A stretch of 64,000 nucleotides of DNA from Rhizobium favelukesii (lineage in GTDB: Bacteria; Pseudomonadota; Alphaproteobacteria; Rhizobiales; Rhizobiaceae). The notes beneath the pieces are model-generated. The model ran no database searches, was not told the DNA's origin, and was given only the letters and a program-made list of their open reading frames with translations. Position numbers and translations under genes: made by a program. The stretch covers positions 1,550,001 to 1,614,000 of the forward strand of contig NZ_HG916855.1 in the NCBI RefSeq assembly GCF_000577275.2. Direction: 5' to 3'. Shown one piece after another: positions 33,350 to 41,758 of this stretch (its first letter is position 1; each line of letters opens with the position of its first letter).

Positions 33350-35152
33350 TTACTGCGGTGACTCGACTGAATGATCATGATCCCATCCACCGCCGACAGC
33401 TGCGTCGACCTCGCAGATCACGCCGGCTTGGTCGTAGGTGATCTTTACGTTACCCTTCAACTCGGCCGCCAGCAGGCTTTCGATCAGGCGTGAACCGAAG
33501 CCCTTGCGCGCAGGCTGAGTAACGCTCGGCCCGCCCGTTTCCTGCCAACGCAGTCTCAGCTTGGCAGGCTTGTCGCCTTCAAGCGCCCATTCAATGGAAA
33601 CGCGGCCTTCTGGTACGGACAGGGCTCCATACTTGGCGGCATTCGTTGCCAGTTCGTGCAGCGCCAGCGAAATCGACAAGACGGCCCGCGGCGCCAGATG
33701 GATGCTCGGGCCCGAAATCGAGAAGCTGTCCTTTTGATAGGGAGACAGTGACTGCTTGACGACTGCTTCGAGCTCTGCCTGCTCCCAGTTGCCGTGCGTC
33801 AGGAGATCATGGGCCTTCGACATCGAGGCGAGCCTTGCCTCGAAAGCGTCCACTCCGGCTCGGTTTGCTTCCTCTCGCCCAAGCGTCTGCCGTGCGATGG
33901 CCATCACGGTCGCGAGCACGTTCTTCACACGATGGTTCAGTTCGCCAACGAGAACCGTCTGGAGCCGCTCGGCTTCCTTTCGCGCGCTGATGTCGTGCGC
34001 TATTTTTGAAGCCCCGACAATCCTGCCATAAGCGTCAAAAATAGGTGAAACGCTGAGTAGAACGTCGACAAGCCCGCCATCCTTGCGGCGGCGCTTGGTC
34101 TCATAAGGATCGACCTTCAGACCGGCGCTGACCTGCCTGATGATTGCAGGTTCTTCTTCAATCCTGTCATCGGGAACCAGAAGCACGACCGAGTGGCCGA
34201 TCGCTTCGTCGGCCGAATAGCCATAGAGCTTCTCGGCTCCGACGTTCCAGCTCGTGATCCTCATGTTCAGGTCGGTGCCGAGAATGGCGTCGTCGGACGA
34301 GGCAATGATCGCGGCAAGGCGACGCTCCACTTCCTGAGCGCGCTTGCGTTCCGTGATATCAACGACAACGGCGACTGATTGCCGTATCGCTCCGTTCTTG
34401 TCGCGAAGAGGTGAGAGGGAATTCGCCACCCAAACGAGGCTACCGTCCTTGCGCACGTAGCGCTTCTCGATGTCAAAGCTCTGGCCGGTTTCCAGCATTG
34501 TCCTGTAGGATCGGACATAATCGTCCAGATCCTTGGGAAACGTGATGTCCTGCACCCGCATCTTCAAAAGCTCGGCTTCCGTGTAGCCGACGATTTCGCA
34601 GAAGCGGCTGTTGACCAGGAGGAAACGCCCGGCGAGATCCGACTGACCGATGCCGGCCGCCGTCTGCGAGAAAATTGCCCGAAACCGTTCCTCGCTCTCT
34701 CGTAGTGCAGTTTCGAATTTAACGCGTTCGGTGGTCTCGCTGACGATGCAAAAGACGCCGCCGACCTTGCCCTCCTCGTCCCGGACCGGTGAATAGGAAA
34801 GGTCGAAGTGGACAGTCTCGGGATAGCCGTGGCGCTCGATATAGAACGGGCGGTCCTTGGCGACCACTGTCTCGCCGTGGTCAAGGACGCGCCGCAGGAG
34901 CGGTTCCAGATCGCTCCACAATTCGCTCCAATGCTCGCGGGCCGGGCGGCCGAGGGCCTGTGGATGTTTGCTGCCGATTGTCGGCGCATAGGCGTCGTTA
35001 TAAAGAGCGATGAAATCCTGGCCCCAGAACATGACGATCTGGGCTTTGGATGGCAGCATGATGTCGACGGCCGATTTCAAGCAGAGCGGCCACGAGGACG
35101 GCGGGCCGAGGCCGCTCGCCTCCCAGTCGTGGCCATAAATGCGACCGGCCAT
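33350..35152 (-). CDS. PAS-domain HWE-family sensor histidine kinase
   Basis: A 600-residue soluble kinase. An N-terminal PAS-like segment (DWEASGLGPPSSWPLCLKSAV to the SETTERVKF end) is followed by two canonical PAS/PAC repeats (about 150-275 and 280-400, each ending in the DITERK or DISARK motif). The HWE kinase core begins LVGELNHRVKNVLATVMAI near residue 405 with the phospho-His. It continues with LHELATNAAKYGALS (N box), then IEWALEGDK and GFGSRLIE. The first PAS type is common in rhizobial light- or redox-responsive kinases. No response regulator is adjacent. Confidence 0.92.
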   Translation of the reverse strand: MAGRIYGHDWEASGLGPPSSWPLCLKSAVDIMLPSKAQIVMFWGQDFIALYNDAYAPTIGSKHPQALGRPAREHWSELWSDLEPLLRRVLDHGETVVAKDRPFYIERHGYPETVHFDLSYSPVRDEEGKVGGVFCIVSETTERVKFETALRESEERFRAIFSQTAAGIGQSDLAGRFLLVNSRFCEIVGYTEAELLKMRVQDITFPKDLDDYVRSYRTMLETGQSFDIEKRYVRKDGSLVWVANSLSPLRDKNGAIRQSVAVVVDITERKRAQEVERRLAAIIASSDDAILGTDLNMRITSWNVGAEKLYGYSADEAIGHSVVLLVPDDRIEEEPAIIRQVSAGLKVDPYETKRRRKDGGLVDVLLSVSPIFDAYGRIVGASKIAHDISARKEAERLQTVLVGELNHRVKNVLATVMAIARQTLGREEANRAGVDAFEARLASMSKAHDLLTHGNWEQAELEAVVKQSLSPYQKDSFSISGPSIHLAPRAVLSISLALHELATNAAKYGALSVPEGRVSIEWALEGDKPAKLRLRWQETGGPSVTQPARKGFGSRLIESLLAAELKGNVKITYDQAGVICEVDAAVGGGWDHDHSVESPQ

Positions 35153-35273
35153 CTCGCCTGATCCAGGATATGTATCGCTGCTGCGCAGGGGGTTTTGTCC
35201 TCTCTGGATGCCCTTTGTAACTCAAAGGTTTGGCGCGCAAACGTCAAGAGGGAAATTAGCGAGGGGCGATCCG

Positions 35274-35951
35274 TTACCGCTCGACGTGGCACCAGGCGGC
35301 CAGAAGGGGTCGCGCCGTGCACCGCATCGCGACGGTGTGTCCCGCTTCGTTGAAGAAAATCGAGCCAATGGAACCACGCTGCCATCCCTTGTCGTTACAG
35401 GAGAATTCGCAGTCTGAAAGCGCCAGAAAAACACGAGAGCGATACTGAATATGGTCTGGGAAGCGGCTGTACGGCGCCATGACGGTCAAACCAAGAGCCA
35501 CATCGGCTCGTTCTTCGACGCCCGATATGCCGGCCACGACCGCATGTGCGTGGGTGTGCTCAATGTTGATGCTCGCAAAAGGGCCGGTCTTGCTGGCAAC
35601 CCATTCCAGGCTCTTGGCGACATCGTTGATGGCCGCGGCAGCTTCGGCGAAGGGCTCGCCCTTGGAGGTCAGATTGCGGAGCGCAAACTGCAACTGCGGA
35701 GCCAAGGGCACAGGAGTGGCCGGCTTCGTCGCGACGGCGCCCGGCTCCTGCAGCAGGTGGAACACCTTGCCCGCGACGAATTTCTCCATGAAGGGAGCCG
35801 CATCGGACAGCATGATGTTTCCCAACGCACCGATCAGGCGTTGCACGGCGACAGGTCTGCGAGCGCGGCTGACGGAATATTCGCCGCTAGCAGTCCTGGT
35901 CCCACGATGCAGCAGGAGATCTGCTTCCCTTCTCAACCGCGGTTTCGACAT
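35274..35951 (-). CDS. Divergent DMSP-lyase-family cupin protein
   Basis: A 225-residue protein. Its C-terminal 90 residues resemble the dimethylsulfoniopropionate lyase (DddL/DddQ type) cupin: LGLTVMAPYSRFPDHIQYRS, LALSDCEF, W190 and IFFNEAGHTVAMRCTARPLLAAW. Only two of the usual metal ligands are recognisable (His167, His205). The YPxHxHPxEExY block reads FPDHIQYRSRVF, so the second His and the Glu are missing. It may not be a functional DMSP lyase. The start is uncertain, since GGAG lies 13 bases before the ATG. It ends 121 bp beyond the kinase start on the same strand. Confidence 0.6.
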   Translation of the reverse strand: MSKPRLRREADLLLHRGTRTASGEYSVSRARRPVAVQRLIGALGNIMLSDAAPFMEKFVAGKVFHLLQEPGAVATKPATPVPLAPQLQFALRNLTSKGEPFAEAAAAINDVAKSLEWVASKTGPFASINIEHTHAHAVVAGISGVEERADVALGLTVMAPYSRFPDHIQYRSRVFLALSDCEFSCNDKGWQRGSIGSIFFNEAGHTVAMRCTARPLLAAWCHVER

Positions 35952-36117
35952 CGATACGGAAAAGCTCCTTGGTCACACTGGGCGATCCTTATCCCGGTGC
36001 GATCAAAAAGCAAACTGTTCGAAGCGCGTTTTTCCGAGAATAGCTGGCACCCTGCGCGAGCATTCGTGATCCGGTTGTCGTCGCCAACCTTGAGGCCGTT
36101 GGTTGGACGTTGCCTCG

Positions 36118-36139
36118 GTTTGGCGGTTGGCCGCCAAAC
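36118..36139 (-). terminator. Hairpin downstream of the aminotransferase gene
   Basis: GTTTGGCGG (36118-36126) pairs perfectly with CCGCCAAAC (36131-36139) across a four-base loop, 22 bp after the aminotransferase stop on the minus strand. There is no T-run. Confidence 0.55.
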
Positions 36140-36161
36140 GGACGACAAGCCCACACTGAGC

Positions 36162-37496
36162 TTACAAGACGCGTTTCAAGGCGTCCCGCAAGATGGAAAC
36201 AATCTTCTCGATTTCGTCTGTCTCAATAATCAGTGGCGGCGAGAGCGCGACGATGTCGCCCGTGACACGGATCAAAAGGCCCTTCTGGAAGCAGTCTACG
36301 AAGACGTCATAGGCACGGGTCCCAGGCGCACCATCCCGGGGCGCAAGCTCAACAGCGCCGACGAGACCGAGGTTGCGGATGTCGGTGACATGGGGCAGTC
36401 CCTTCAGGGAGTGAAGGGCGTCCTGCCAGGTGTCGGCGATGGAGGCGGCGCGCGTGAGCAGACCTTCCTCCTCGTAGATTTCCAGAGTAGCAATACCTGC
36501 CGCACTGGCAACGGGGTGGCCGGAATAGGTGTAACCGTGGAAGAACTCGATCTGGTTTTCAGGGCCGACCATCAATGCGTCATACACCTTTTGGCTAGCA
36601 AAGACCGCGCCCATCGGAATGGCACCGTTCGTCAGACCCTTCGCGGTGGTGACCAAGTCTGGTACGACGCCGAAATAGTCGGTGGCGAAGGGCGTTCCCA
36701 GACGGCCAAAACCGGTAATGACTTCGTCGAAGATCAGCAGAATGCCATATTTATCCGCAATGGCGCGTAGGCTCTCGAGATATCCCTTCGGCGGCAGAAT
36801 GACGCCTGCCGATCCCGACATCGGCTCGACAATGACGGCAGCAATTGTCTCCACACCGTGCAGCGCAACCAGACGTTCCAGATCGTCCGCAAGCTCGACA
36901 CCATGGTGCGGAAGCCCCTTGGAGAAGGCGTTTCTCTCGATATCGAGGGTGTGGCGCATGTGGTCGGCCGGAATCTGCGGGAACACACGACGGTTGTTGA
37001 CGAGCCCGCCGACTGAGATGCCGCCGAAGCCGACGCCATGATAGCCCTTCTCGCGACCGATGATGCGGGTGCGCGTGCCCTGGCCGATCGCGCGCTGATA
37101 GGCGATCGCGATCTTCAACGCCGTATCGACCGATTCCGAGCCCGAGCCGGTGAAGAATACACGATCGAGTTTCGCGGACGGCCCGCCGGGCGAAATCTTT
37201 GACAGCTTTTCGGCAAAGTCGAATGCGACAGGATGGCCCATCTGAAACGTTGGAGCAAAGTCCATCGTTTGCAACTGGCGTGCGACAGCGTCTGCGACGC
37301 GTTTGCGGCCGTGGCCGGCATTAACGCACCACAGGCCAGCCGTGCCGTCCAGCACCTTGTTGCCGTCGATATCGGTGTAATACATGCCTTCGGCTGAGGC
37401 GAGCAGCCGGGGAGCGGCCTTGAATTGTCGGTTGGCCGTAAACGGCATCCAGAAATTATCGAGGCAAGGCCGGTTCGACGTGCTCATCTGGTCCAT
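36162..37496 (-). CDS. Class III omega-amino-acid:pyruvate aminotransferase
   Basis: A 444-residue PLP enzyme close to beta-alanine (omega-amino acid):pyruvate transaminases. The N-terminus DNFWMPFTANRQFKAAPRLL is characteristic of that subgroup. Further signs are VFFTGSGSESVDTALKIA, the PLP segment LLIFDEVITGFGRLG (Asp) and VTTAKGLTNGAIPMGAV, whose Lys forms the Schiff base. ATG 37496 has GGAG eight bases upstream. A GTG one codon earlier is also possible. It is divergent from an XRE-cupin regulator of the type that controls amine catabolism, so it is probably induced by an amine or omega-amino acid. Confidence 0.9.
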   Translation of the reverse strand: MDQMSTSNRPCLDNFWMPFTANRQFKAAPRLLASAEGMYYTDIDGNKVLDGTAGLWCVNAGHGRKRVADAVARQLQTMDFAPTFQMGHPVAFDFAEKLSKISPGGPSAKLDRVFFTGSGSESVDTALKIAIAYQRAIGQGTRTRIIGREKGYHGVGFGGISVGGLVNNRRVFPQIPADHMRHTLDIERNAFSKGLPHHGVELADDLERLVALHGVETIAAVIVEPMSGSAGVILPPKGYLESLRAIADKYGILLIFDEVITGFGRLGTPFATDYFGVVPDLVTTAKGLTNGAIPMGAVFASQKVYDALMVGPENQIEFFHGYTYSGHPVASAAGIATLEIYEEEGLLTRAASIADTWQDALHSLKGLPHVTDIRNLGLVGAVELAPRDGAPGTRAYDVFVDCFQKGLLIRVTGDIVALSPPLIIETDEIEKIVSILRDALKRVL

Positions 37497-37599
37497 CACT
37501 TATTCTCCGTTGAGTTTTGAAGAATGTTCAGTGATTTACAGCGAGGGACAAGTCCTTTTCTGCGTCTGCATAAGCACTTGAAATTTCTGTGCGTGAGCT

Positions 37600-37616
37600 G
37601 AATATGTTCGATATTC
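37600..37616. promoter_or_regulatory. Palindrome in the aminotransferase-regulator intergenic region
   Basis: GAATAT-GTTCG-ATATTC is a perfect inverted repeat 21 bp before the regulator start. Its place between the divergent aminotransferase and XRE-cupin genes makes it the best candidate operator for that regulator. Binding is inferred only. Confidence 0.55.
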
Positions 37617-37637
37617 GCAACAGGTGAAACACGTCCT

Positions 37638-38186
37638 ATGTCCGTCGATATCGGCAATCGTCTCCGTCATTTAAGGATGACGCATAATCTCTCGCAGCGC
37701 GAGCTCGCCAAGCGCGCCGGCGTCACGAATTCGACGATCTCGTTGATTGAATCGAATTCCTCCAATCCTTCCGTCGGCGCGTTGAAGCGCATCCTTGATG
37801 GCATTCCGATCGGCCTGGCGGAATTCTTCGCCTTCGAACCGGAACGACCGCGAAAGGCGTTCTATGCGGCCGAGGAGCTCGTCGAGATCGGGAAGGGGGC
37901 AATCTCCTATCGGCAGATTGGCGAAAGTCTGTTCGGGCGCAGCCTGCAGATCCTGAAGGAGTGTTATCAGCCGGGCTCCGACACCGGCAAGGTTCCCCTC
38001 GTTCATGAGGGAGAAGAGGGCGGGATTGTCCTCTCCGGGCGACTTGAAGTGACGGTCGACGACGAGCGCCGGATCCTTGGGCCGGGCGACGCTTATTATT
38101 TCGAAAGCCGGAGACCGCATCGGTTCCGATGCGTCGGACCGGTCGCATGCGAGGTCATCAGTGCCTGTACGCCCCCGACGTTCTAG
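37638..38186 (+). CDS. XRE-family regulator with cupin domain (PuuR-like)
   Basis: A 182-residue regulator. The helix-turn-helix spans residues 7-61 (RLRHLRMTHNLSQRELAKRAGVTNSTISLIE). The C-terminal cupin (about 105-175) includes VHEGEEGGIVLSGRLEVTVDDE and YYFESRRPHRFRCVG. This layout is that of PuuR, which represses putrescine use in E. coli. The divergent omega-aminotransferase is its probable target. Its last 4 bp overlap the end of the convergent ProC-like gene. Confidence 0.88.
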   Translation: MSVDIGNRLRHLRMTHNLSQRELAKRAGVTNSTISLIESNSSNPSVGALKRILDGIPIGLAEFFAFEPERPRKAFYAAEELVEIGKGAISYRQIGESLFGRSLQILKECYQPGSDTGKVPLVHEGEEGGIVLSGRLEVTVDDERRILGPGDAYYFESRRPHRFRCVGPVACEVISACTPPTF

Positions 38187-38971
38187 GCGCTGGGGTCGCC
38201 CTGTATCCTCGCCAGAACGCGATCAAGCGCCAGGATTAGGGCATCATGCCCTCCGTTTTTCTCAAAGTCGGACTGCACCTGTTCGTTCAGGCCGCCGTTT
38301 GTTGCGAACTCGCCGCTGAGCTCTTCGAGCGGAATGGTACTGGAGCGCAGCGCCGTCTGTGAAAGGCTGGCAAATAGCGGCGCGATATAGGCGCGCCCCT
38401 TGCCTTTGGCGAGGCCGCGCTGTTCCAGCCACGCCGCCGAGACGTCCATGATCCCGAGGACGGTGGACATCAGCGCGCTGGCTGCGGCCAAAAGGTCGTA
38501 TTCCTCTTTGGTCTCGCATTCGACTGCCATGCCGAGAACGGAAAAGAGCGCCGCGACGTCAGGGTCCGGCGGGAAGACCGCTGTCACCCCTTCGCGATCC
38601 GCGACGAAAGGCAGCGGAATGGCCTGCACGAGGTGAACATCTGCGCCGATCCACTCCGAAAGCGTCTTGCTGCTCGTTGCCGCAATGACGCTGATAACGG
38701 GTTGCCCCTTTCGGAACGTCAGTCCATTCAGGGCGTCCTGCGCAATCTGTGGGCGCACCGCAAGGACAACCATGTCGCTGGCGTCGATGACAGCCTGATT
38801 GTCGGTGGCGATCGAGACCTCGGCAAAGTCAGCGGCCAGGCACTGCGCGATCTCGGCGTTGCGAGGCGAAATCGTCACTTGCGGGACGAACGCAGGTTTG
38901 GCTAGCAAGCCTCTGACCATTGCATCGGCAATGGCGCCGGTTCCGATGAAGCCGATCTTATCTACGGGCAC
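38183..38971 (-). CDS. Pyrroline-5-carboxylate-reductase-like protein
   Basis: A 262-residue NAD(P)-binding oxidoreductase of the ProC family. KIGFIGTGAIADAMVRGLL (residues 5-23) is the Rossmann loop, and VVLAVRPQIAQDAL and VISVIAATSSKTLSEWIG follow the ProC pattern. The C-terminal dimerisation domain shows EELSGEFATNGGLNEQ, matching the conserved V-S-PGGTT segment loosely. It may reduce a cyclic imine formed from an omega-amino acid by the neighbouring aminotransferase rather than serve proline synthesis. The gene context suggests amine catabolism. Confidence 0.82.
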   Translation of the reverse strand: MPVDKIGFIGTGAIADAMVRGLLAKPAFVPQVTISPRNAEIAQCLAADFAEVSIATDNQAVIDASDMVVLAVRPQIAQDALNGLTFRKGQPVISVIAATSSKTLSEWIGADVHLVQAIPLPFVADREGVTAVFPPDPDVAALFSVLGMAVECETKEEYDLLAAASALMSTVLGIMDVSAAWLEQRGLAKGKGRAYIAPLFASLSQTALRSSTIPLEELSGEFATNGGLNEQVQSDFEKNGGHDALILALDRVLARIQGDPSA

Positions 38972-39093
38972 CCCGTTTCTCCTCGCTAAGCAGTCAAGCG
39001 CGACCTAGGCCGCGCTCGTTCTTCGCATAGTGGATAGCGCTCCGTGATGCGGGTTGCAAGGCGATCTTACCGTCGCTGCAGTATAGGCAGCGG

Positions 39094-39750
39094 CTACTCC
39101 CGAGAGCGCATAGGTGCCAGCGACATGGATTGCGAATAGGCCTGTGGCGAACGGTTCCCGGGCATGTTTTCATCCAGTATGAGCGTCTTGACGTCGTCCG
39201 AACGGATGTCCAAGGCAATGATCCGCCTCCGCATATCGATCTGCCAAACGGCGTAACCAAGTTCCGGAGTGTAGCCGCAGTCACAGCCGCAAACGCCACC
39301 TACGATTGTTTTCGGCTCTGCTGGCAAATACATGATCTGCGGTTTCGGCAATTTATAACAATGCCCCTCGTAAGCATATCCATAAATCACGCCGATAGTT
39401 TTGATGTAAGCCTTATCCCCGGGGGATAGGATGTTGACATCAACGTAGAGTTCAGATCCGCCAGGTGCTGAAAGCGCTATCAACTCGTTCTTGTATCCAC
39501 TTTTCAACTCTTCATATTTGCCCAGAAGTTTCTTAACCGCTTCGACACCGTTATCAAGATCCCTCAGGTTGGACTCTTCAAGCTCCTTCTGGATCATTGG
39601 GACTAGAGCTTCGTCGGGTATAGACACGACAATCTTCCCTAGTGCTGGGCGGCCATACAGCCGCACCTCGCCCGGATTGTAGGTCTCGTAGTCTGGGGCC
39701 CCCAACACTAGTCCGATGCCCACGCCTGGATTTCCGCAGCAGTCGCTCAT
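39094..39750 (-). CDS. 218-residue protein with Gly/Cys-rich segment, candidate YcaO-TfuA substrate
   Basis: Starts MSDCCGNPGVGIGLVLG (Cys4, Cys5). A predicted helical region spans about 47-86 (DEALVPMIQKELEES to KYEELKSGY). A compact segment near the C-terminus reads VGGVCGCDCGYTPELGY (Cys154, 156, 158). AAGGAGAGGACA precedes the ATG at 39750, 12 bp after the metallopeptidase stop, so it is the last gene of the YcaO-TfuA operon. I do not recognise the family. Alternating Gly and Cys residues are typical of sites that YcaO enzymes modify. That it is the substrate is inference only; it could equally be a structural or metal-binding partner. Confidence 0.75.
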   Translation of the reverse strand: MSDCCGNPGVGIGLVLGAPDYETYNPGEVRLYGRPALGKIVVSIPDEALVPMIQKELEESNLRDLDNGVEAVKKLLGKYEELKSGYKNELIALSAPGGSELYVDVNILSPGDKAYIKTIGVIYGYAYEGHCYKLPKPQIMYLPAEPKTIVGGVCGCDCGYTPELGYAVWQIDMRRRIIALDIRSDDVKTLILDENMPGNRSPQAYSQSMSLAPMRSRE

Positions 39751-39762
39751 TGTCCTCTCCTT

Positions 39763-40953
39763 TTAAGATCCTCTTGGATCGATAAATCCACGCCACGTAA
39801 AATTTTCTTCCAGCCGAGCGGCGGTCTCCTCCTCGGCCGAATCGAGAATTGCTCGTGTGGCCCGATGGAAGGTCAGGTTGGTTGAATCGAGTTTCTTCAA
39901 CGATCCAGCGAGTGCCCGCCCGATCTCGTCGCGCGCAGTCATCAGCGCCAGTTTGAAGAACAGCGGCCGGGCGAGGAATGATTGTGTGGTGAGTTCTCGA
40001 AACCGGTCGAATTCATCCAGCGTTAGTTCCCGCAGGTCGACGTCGAGAAGGCGGCGGTCAGCGCAACCGTGTTCAACAAGGTTGCGATGATAAAGGTCAA
40101 TGATACTATCGAAGACTGCCCCTACAAAGGGTAGCGCCCGATCGTGCGGCTCGCGCGTGACTTCTGACATGCGCCTGAAGTTGGTCGCCAGGCGTATCTG
40201 CGTCTCGGGGCTGGTTTCGGCGAAGCGGTTGAGTTCGTTGTAGAGCAGCAGATTTCCCCTTGTCCGCCGCAACAGGCGGTCGATGGCGGAATCGAAATGG
40301 AGGAAGGAGATCAGGGACACGCAGTCGGAAAAGCCTTCCGAGAAGGGAAAGAAGTCGCTTTCGCGCGACGCGCCAAGGGGAACGCCCATCTCCGAGAAGA
40401 TGATGAGATGGCCGAGTTCGTGGGCGATCGCGTCGAAATTCAGAGCGTAAGGTCTTGGTGAGCCGCCGGCATGCGAGCAACCAAGCTCCAGAAAGCCATA
40501 GCCTGCCTGGGCATTGTCCCATTCGACGAAGGGAACGATCTCCAGTTTGGGAATCGTGCCATCGAAGAACCAGCGGATCGGGTGGCCAATATAGCTCTGC
40601 CAGATGTCGAGCACACGATGGATGCAGGCATAGGCGTGCACGCCGAGATAAGGTCGCGATCGCGGGTCGAGGCCGTCGAAATGACGGTCGGGCCCTGCCT
40701 GGACCGGCGGACGGCGGATCCCCTCAAAGGGCGGCAGGCGCGACATGCCGTAGGGCTGCTTGCTGTAGAGCGGATCAGCCACATACATCAGGGCATCGCT
40801 CGGTCCTTCATTGATCTGATCGGGAAGAATTGAAAGCCAGACGCGATCTGGTTGCTCATAACCCGGGATGAAGGGCGGCTGAGGAAAAATCCAGAACCGT
40901 GTCCCTGTGCCGGCCTCCGCAGGGGCCAGCGCAACATCCGGGTGCAAATCCAT
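39763..40953 (-). CDS. Zinc metallopeptidase of the YcaO-TfuA operon
   Basis: A 396-residue protein with a gluzincin-like active site: FDAIAHELGHLIIF (HELGH at 178-182) and a third-ligand candidate Glu206 in FSEGFSDCVS. This spacing is like thermolysin-type and related peptidases. There is no signal peptide or membrane segment, so it acts in the cytoplasm or is exported by another route. It lies 40 bp after tfuA and 12 bp before the Cys-rich gene. In peptide-modification clusters such proteases often remove a leader or clip the product. I cannot assign it to a named peptidase family with confidence. Confidence 0.8.
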   Translation of the reverse strand: MDLHPDVALAPAEAGTGTRFWIFPQPPFIPGYEQPDRVWLSILPDQINEGPSDALMYVADPLYSKQPYGMSRLPPFEGIRRPPVQAGPDRHFDGLDPRSRPYLGVHAYACIHRVLDIWQSYIGHPIRWFFDGTIPKLEIVPFVEWDNAQAGYGFLELGCSHAGGSPRPYALNFDAIAHELGHLIIFSEMGVPLGASRESDFFPFSEGFSDCVSLISFLHFDSAIDRLLRRTRGNLLLYNELNRFAETSPETQIRLATNFRRMSEVTREPHDRALPFVGAVFDSIIDLYHRNLVEHGCADRRLLDVDLRELTLDEFDRFRELTTQSFLARPLFFKLALMTARDEIGRALAGSLKKLDSTNLTFHRATRAILDSAEEETAARLEENFTWRGFIDPRGS

Positions 40954-40993
40954 GTTGGCCTCGCCCTATCGGTCGAAACAACTTTACGTTTTA

Positions 40994-41749
40994 TTAGTAT
41001 GTATTAATTAATTGTATGTCAATATTGGCTGCTTCGAGATCGCGAATGAAAGTATTCGTTGCAACCCAGGTGTTGATCGGGCGGCGACCGCCAAATTCCG
41101 CCGCCAATTGGGGCGCAAGTTTCAGTGCCAGCGATGCGTCAAGGCCCTTCTGTCGAATAAGTTGCTGACGCAATCTACTGATTTCTTCGCGCCGCCAACC
41201 TTCCGCGCGAAGTATCCTATCAAAGGATCGGTCTCGAAAATTCATTCGCCGCGCGGTTGTGGATAGACTATCGCGTTGAGCCGCGCTTATGTGGCCGAGC
41301 CGCTTCAGATTGGAAAACGTCCTTTGAAGATCGATCAAGGCGTCTGTCACGGGTGGGAAGCCAAGTTCGGCCGGTCCCGATTGGACGGCGACGGCATCGT
41401 CCGGGGCCAGTATCCAGCGCCTGTAATACCTAAAGACCAGCCCCACGCCGATCATACCGTATGGACCCAGTTCCGCTGCCCGAAGCGCTCCCATGCTTGC
41501 GGCTCCGATCACCACGATCCCCTGCGCCAGCGCCCACAGGATTTCCTTATGCCGGACAGACGGACGATCTTCGAAATGTCCATCGATGATGACCATCGCT
41601 TTGGGGCGAAATGCATGAGCGGCAAGCAGTATGTCGCCCTGTGCGACCGGCTGAAGGTAGATTGCGTCGAGCGCAGCTTGGGCTTCCGGCAGTCGCAGCG
41701 TCGGGCCTAGAAAAACCAATATCGGACCTGCTTGATCGCTGGCACTCAT
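40994..41749 (-). CDS. tfuA: TfuA-like protein
   Basis: A 251-residue protein with the TfuA domain (residues 9-130): ILVFLGPTLRLPEAQAAL, then FRPKAMVIIDGHFEDRPSVRHKEILWAL, then GIVVIGAASMGALRAAEL and GMIGVGLVFRYY followed by a DDAVAV block. TfuA was first described in trifolitoxin synthesis in R. leguminosarum. It partners YcaO enzymes in installing backbone thioamides (for example thioglycine in methyl-coenzyme M reductase of archaea). It begins 9 bp after the ycaO stop, so the pair is co-expressed. The tail (about 150-251) is basic and helical. Confidence 0.92.
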   Translation of the reverse strand: MSASDQAGPILVFLGPTLRLPEAQAALDAIYLQPVAQGDILLAAHAFRPKAMVIIDGHFEDRPSVRHKEILWALAQGIVVIGAASMGALRAAELGPYGMIGVGLVFRYYRRWILAPDDAVAVQSGPAELGFPPVTDALIDLQRTFSNLKRLGHISAAQRDSLSTTARRMNFRDRSFDRILRAEGWRREEISRLRQQLIRQKGLDASLALKLAPQLAAEFGGRRPINTWVATNTFIRDLEAANIDIQLINTY

Positions 41750-41758
41750 CCTGGTCTC

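Noticed and set aside
40954-40993. Search for a short precursor peptide next to tfuA
   Set aside because: The gap is only 40 bp and contains no start codon with a ribosome-binding site on the operon strand; no separate small peptide gene was found in the YcaO-TfuA operon.
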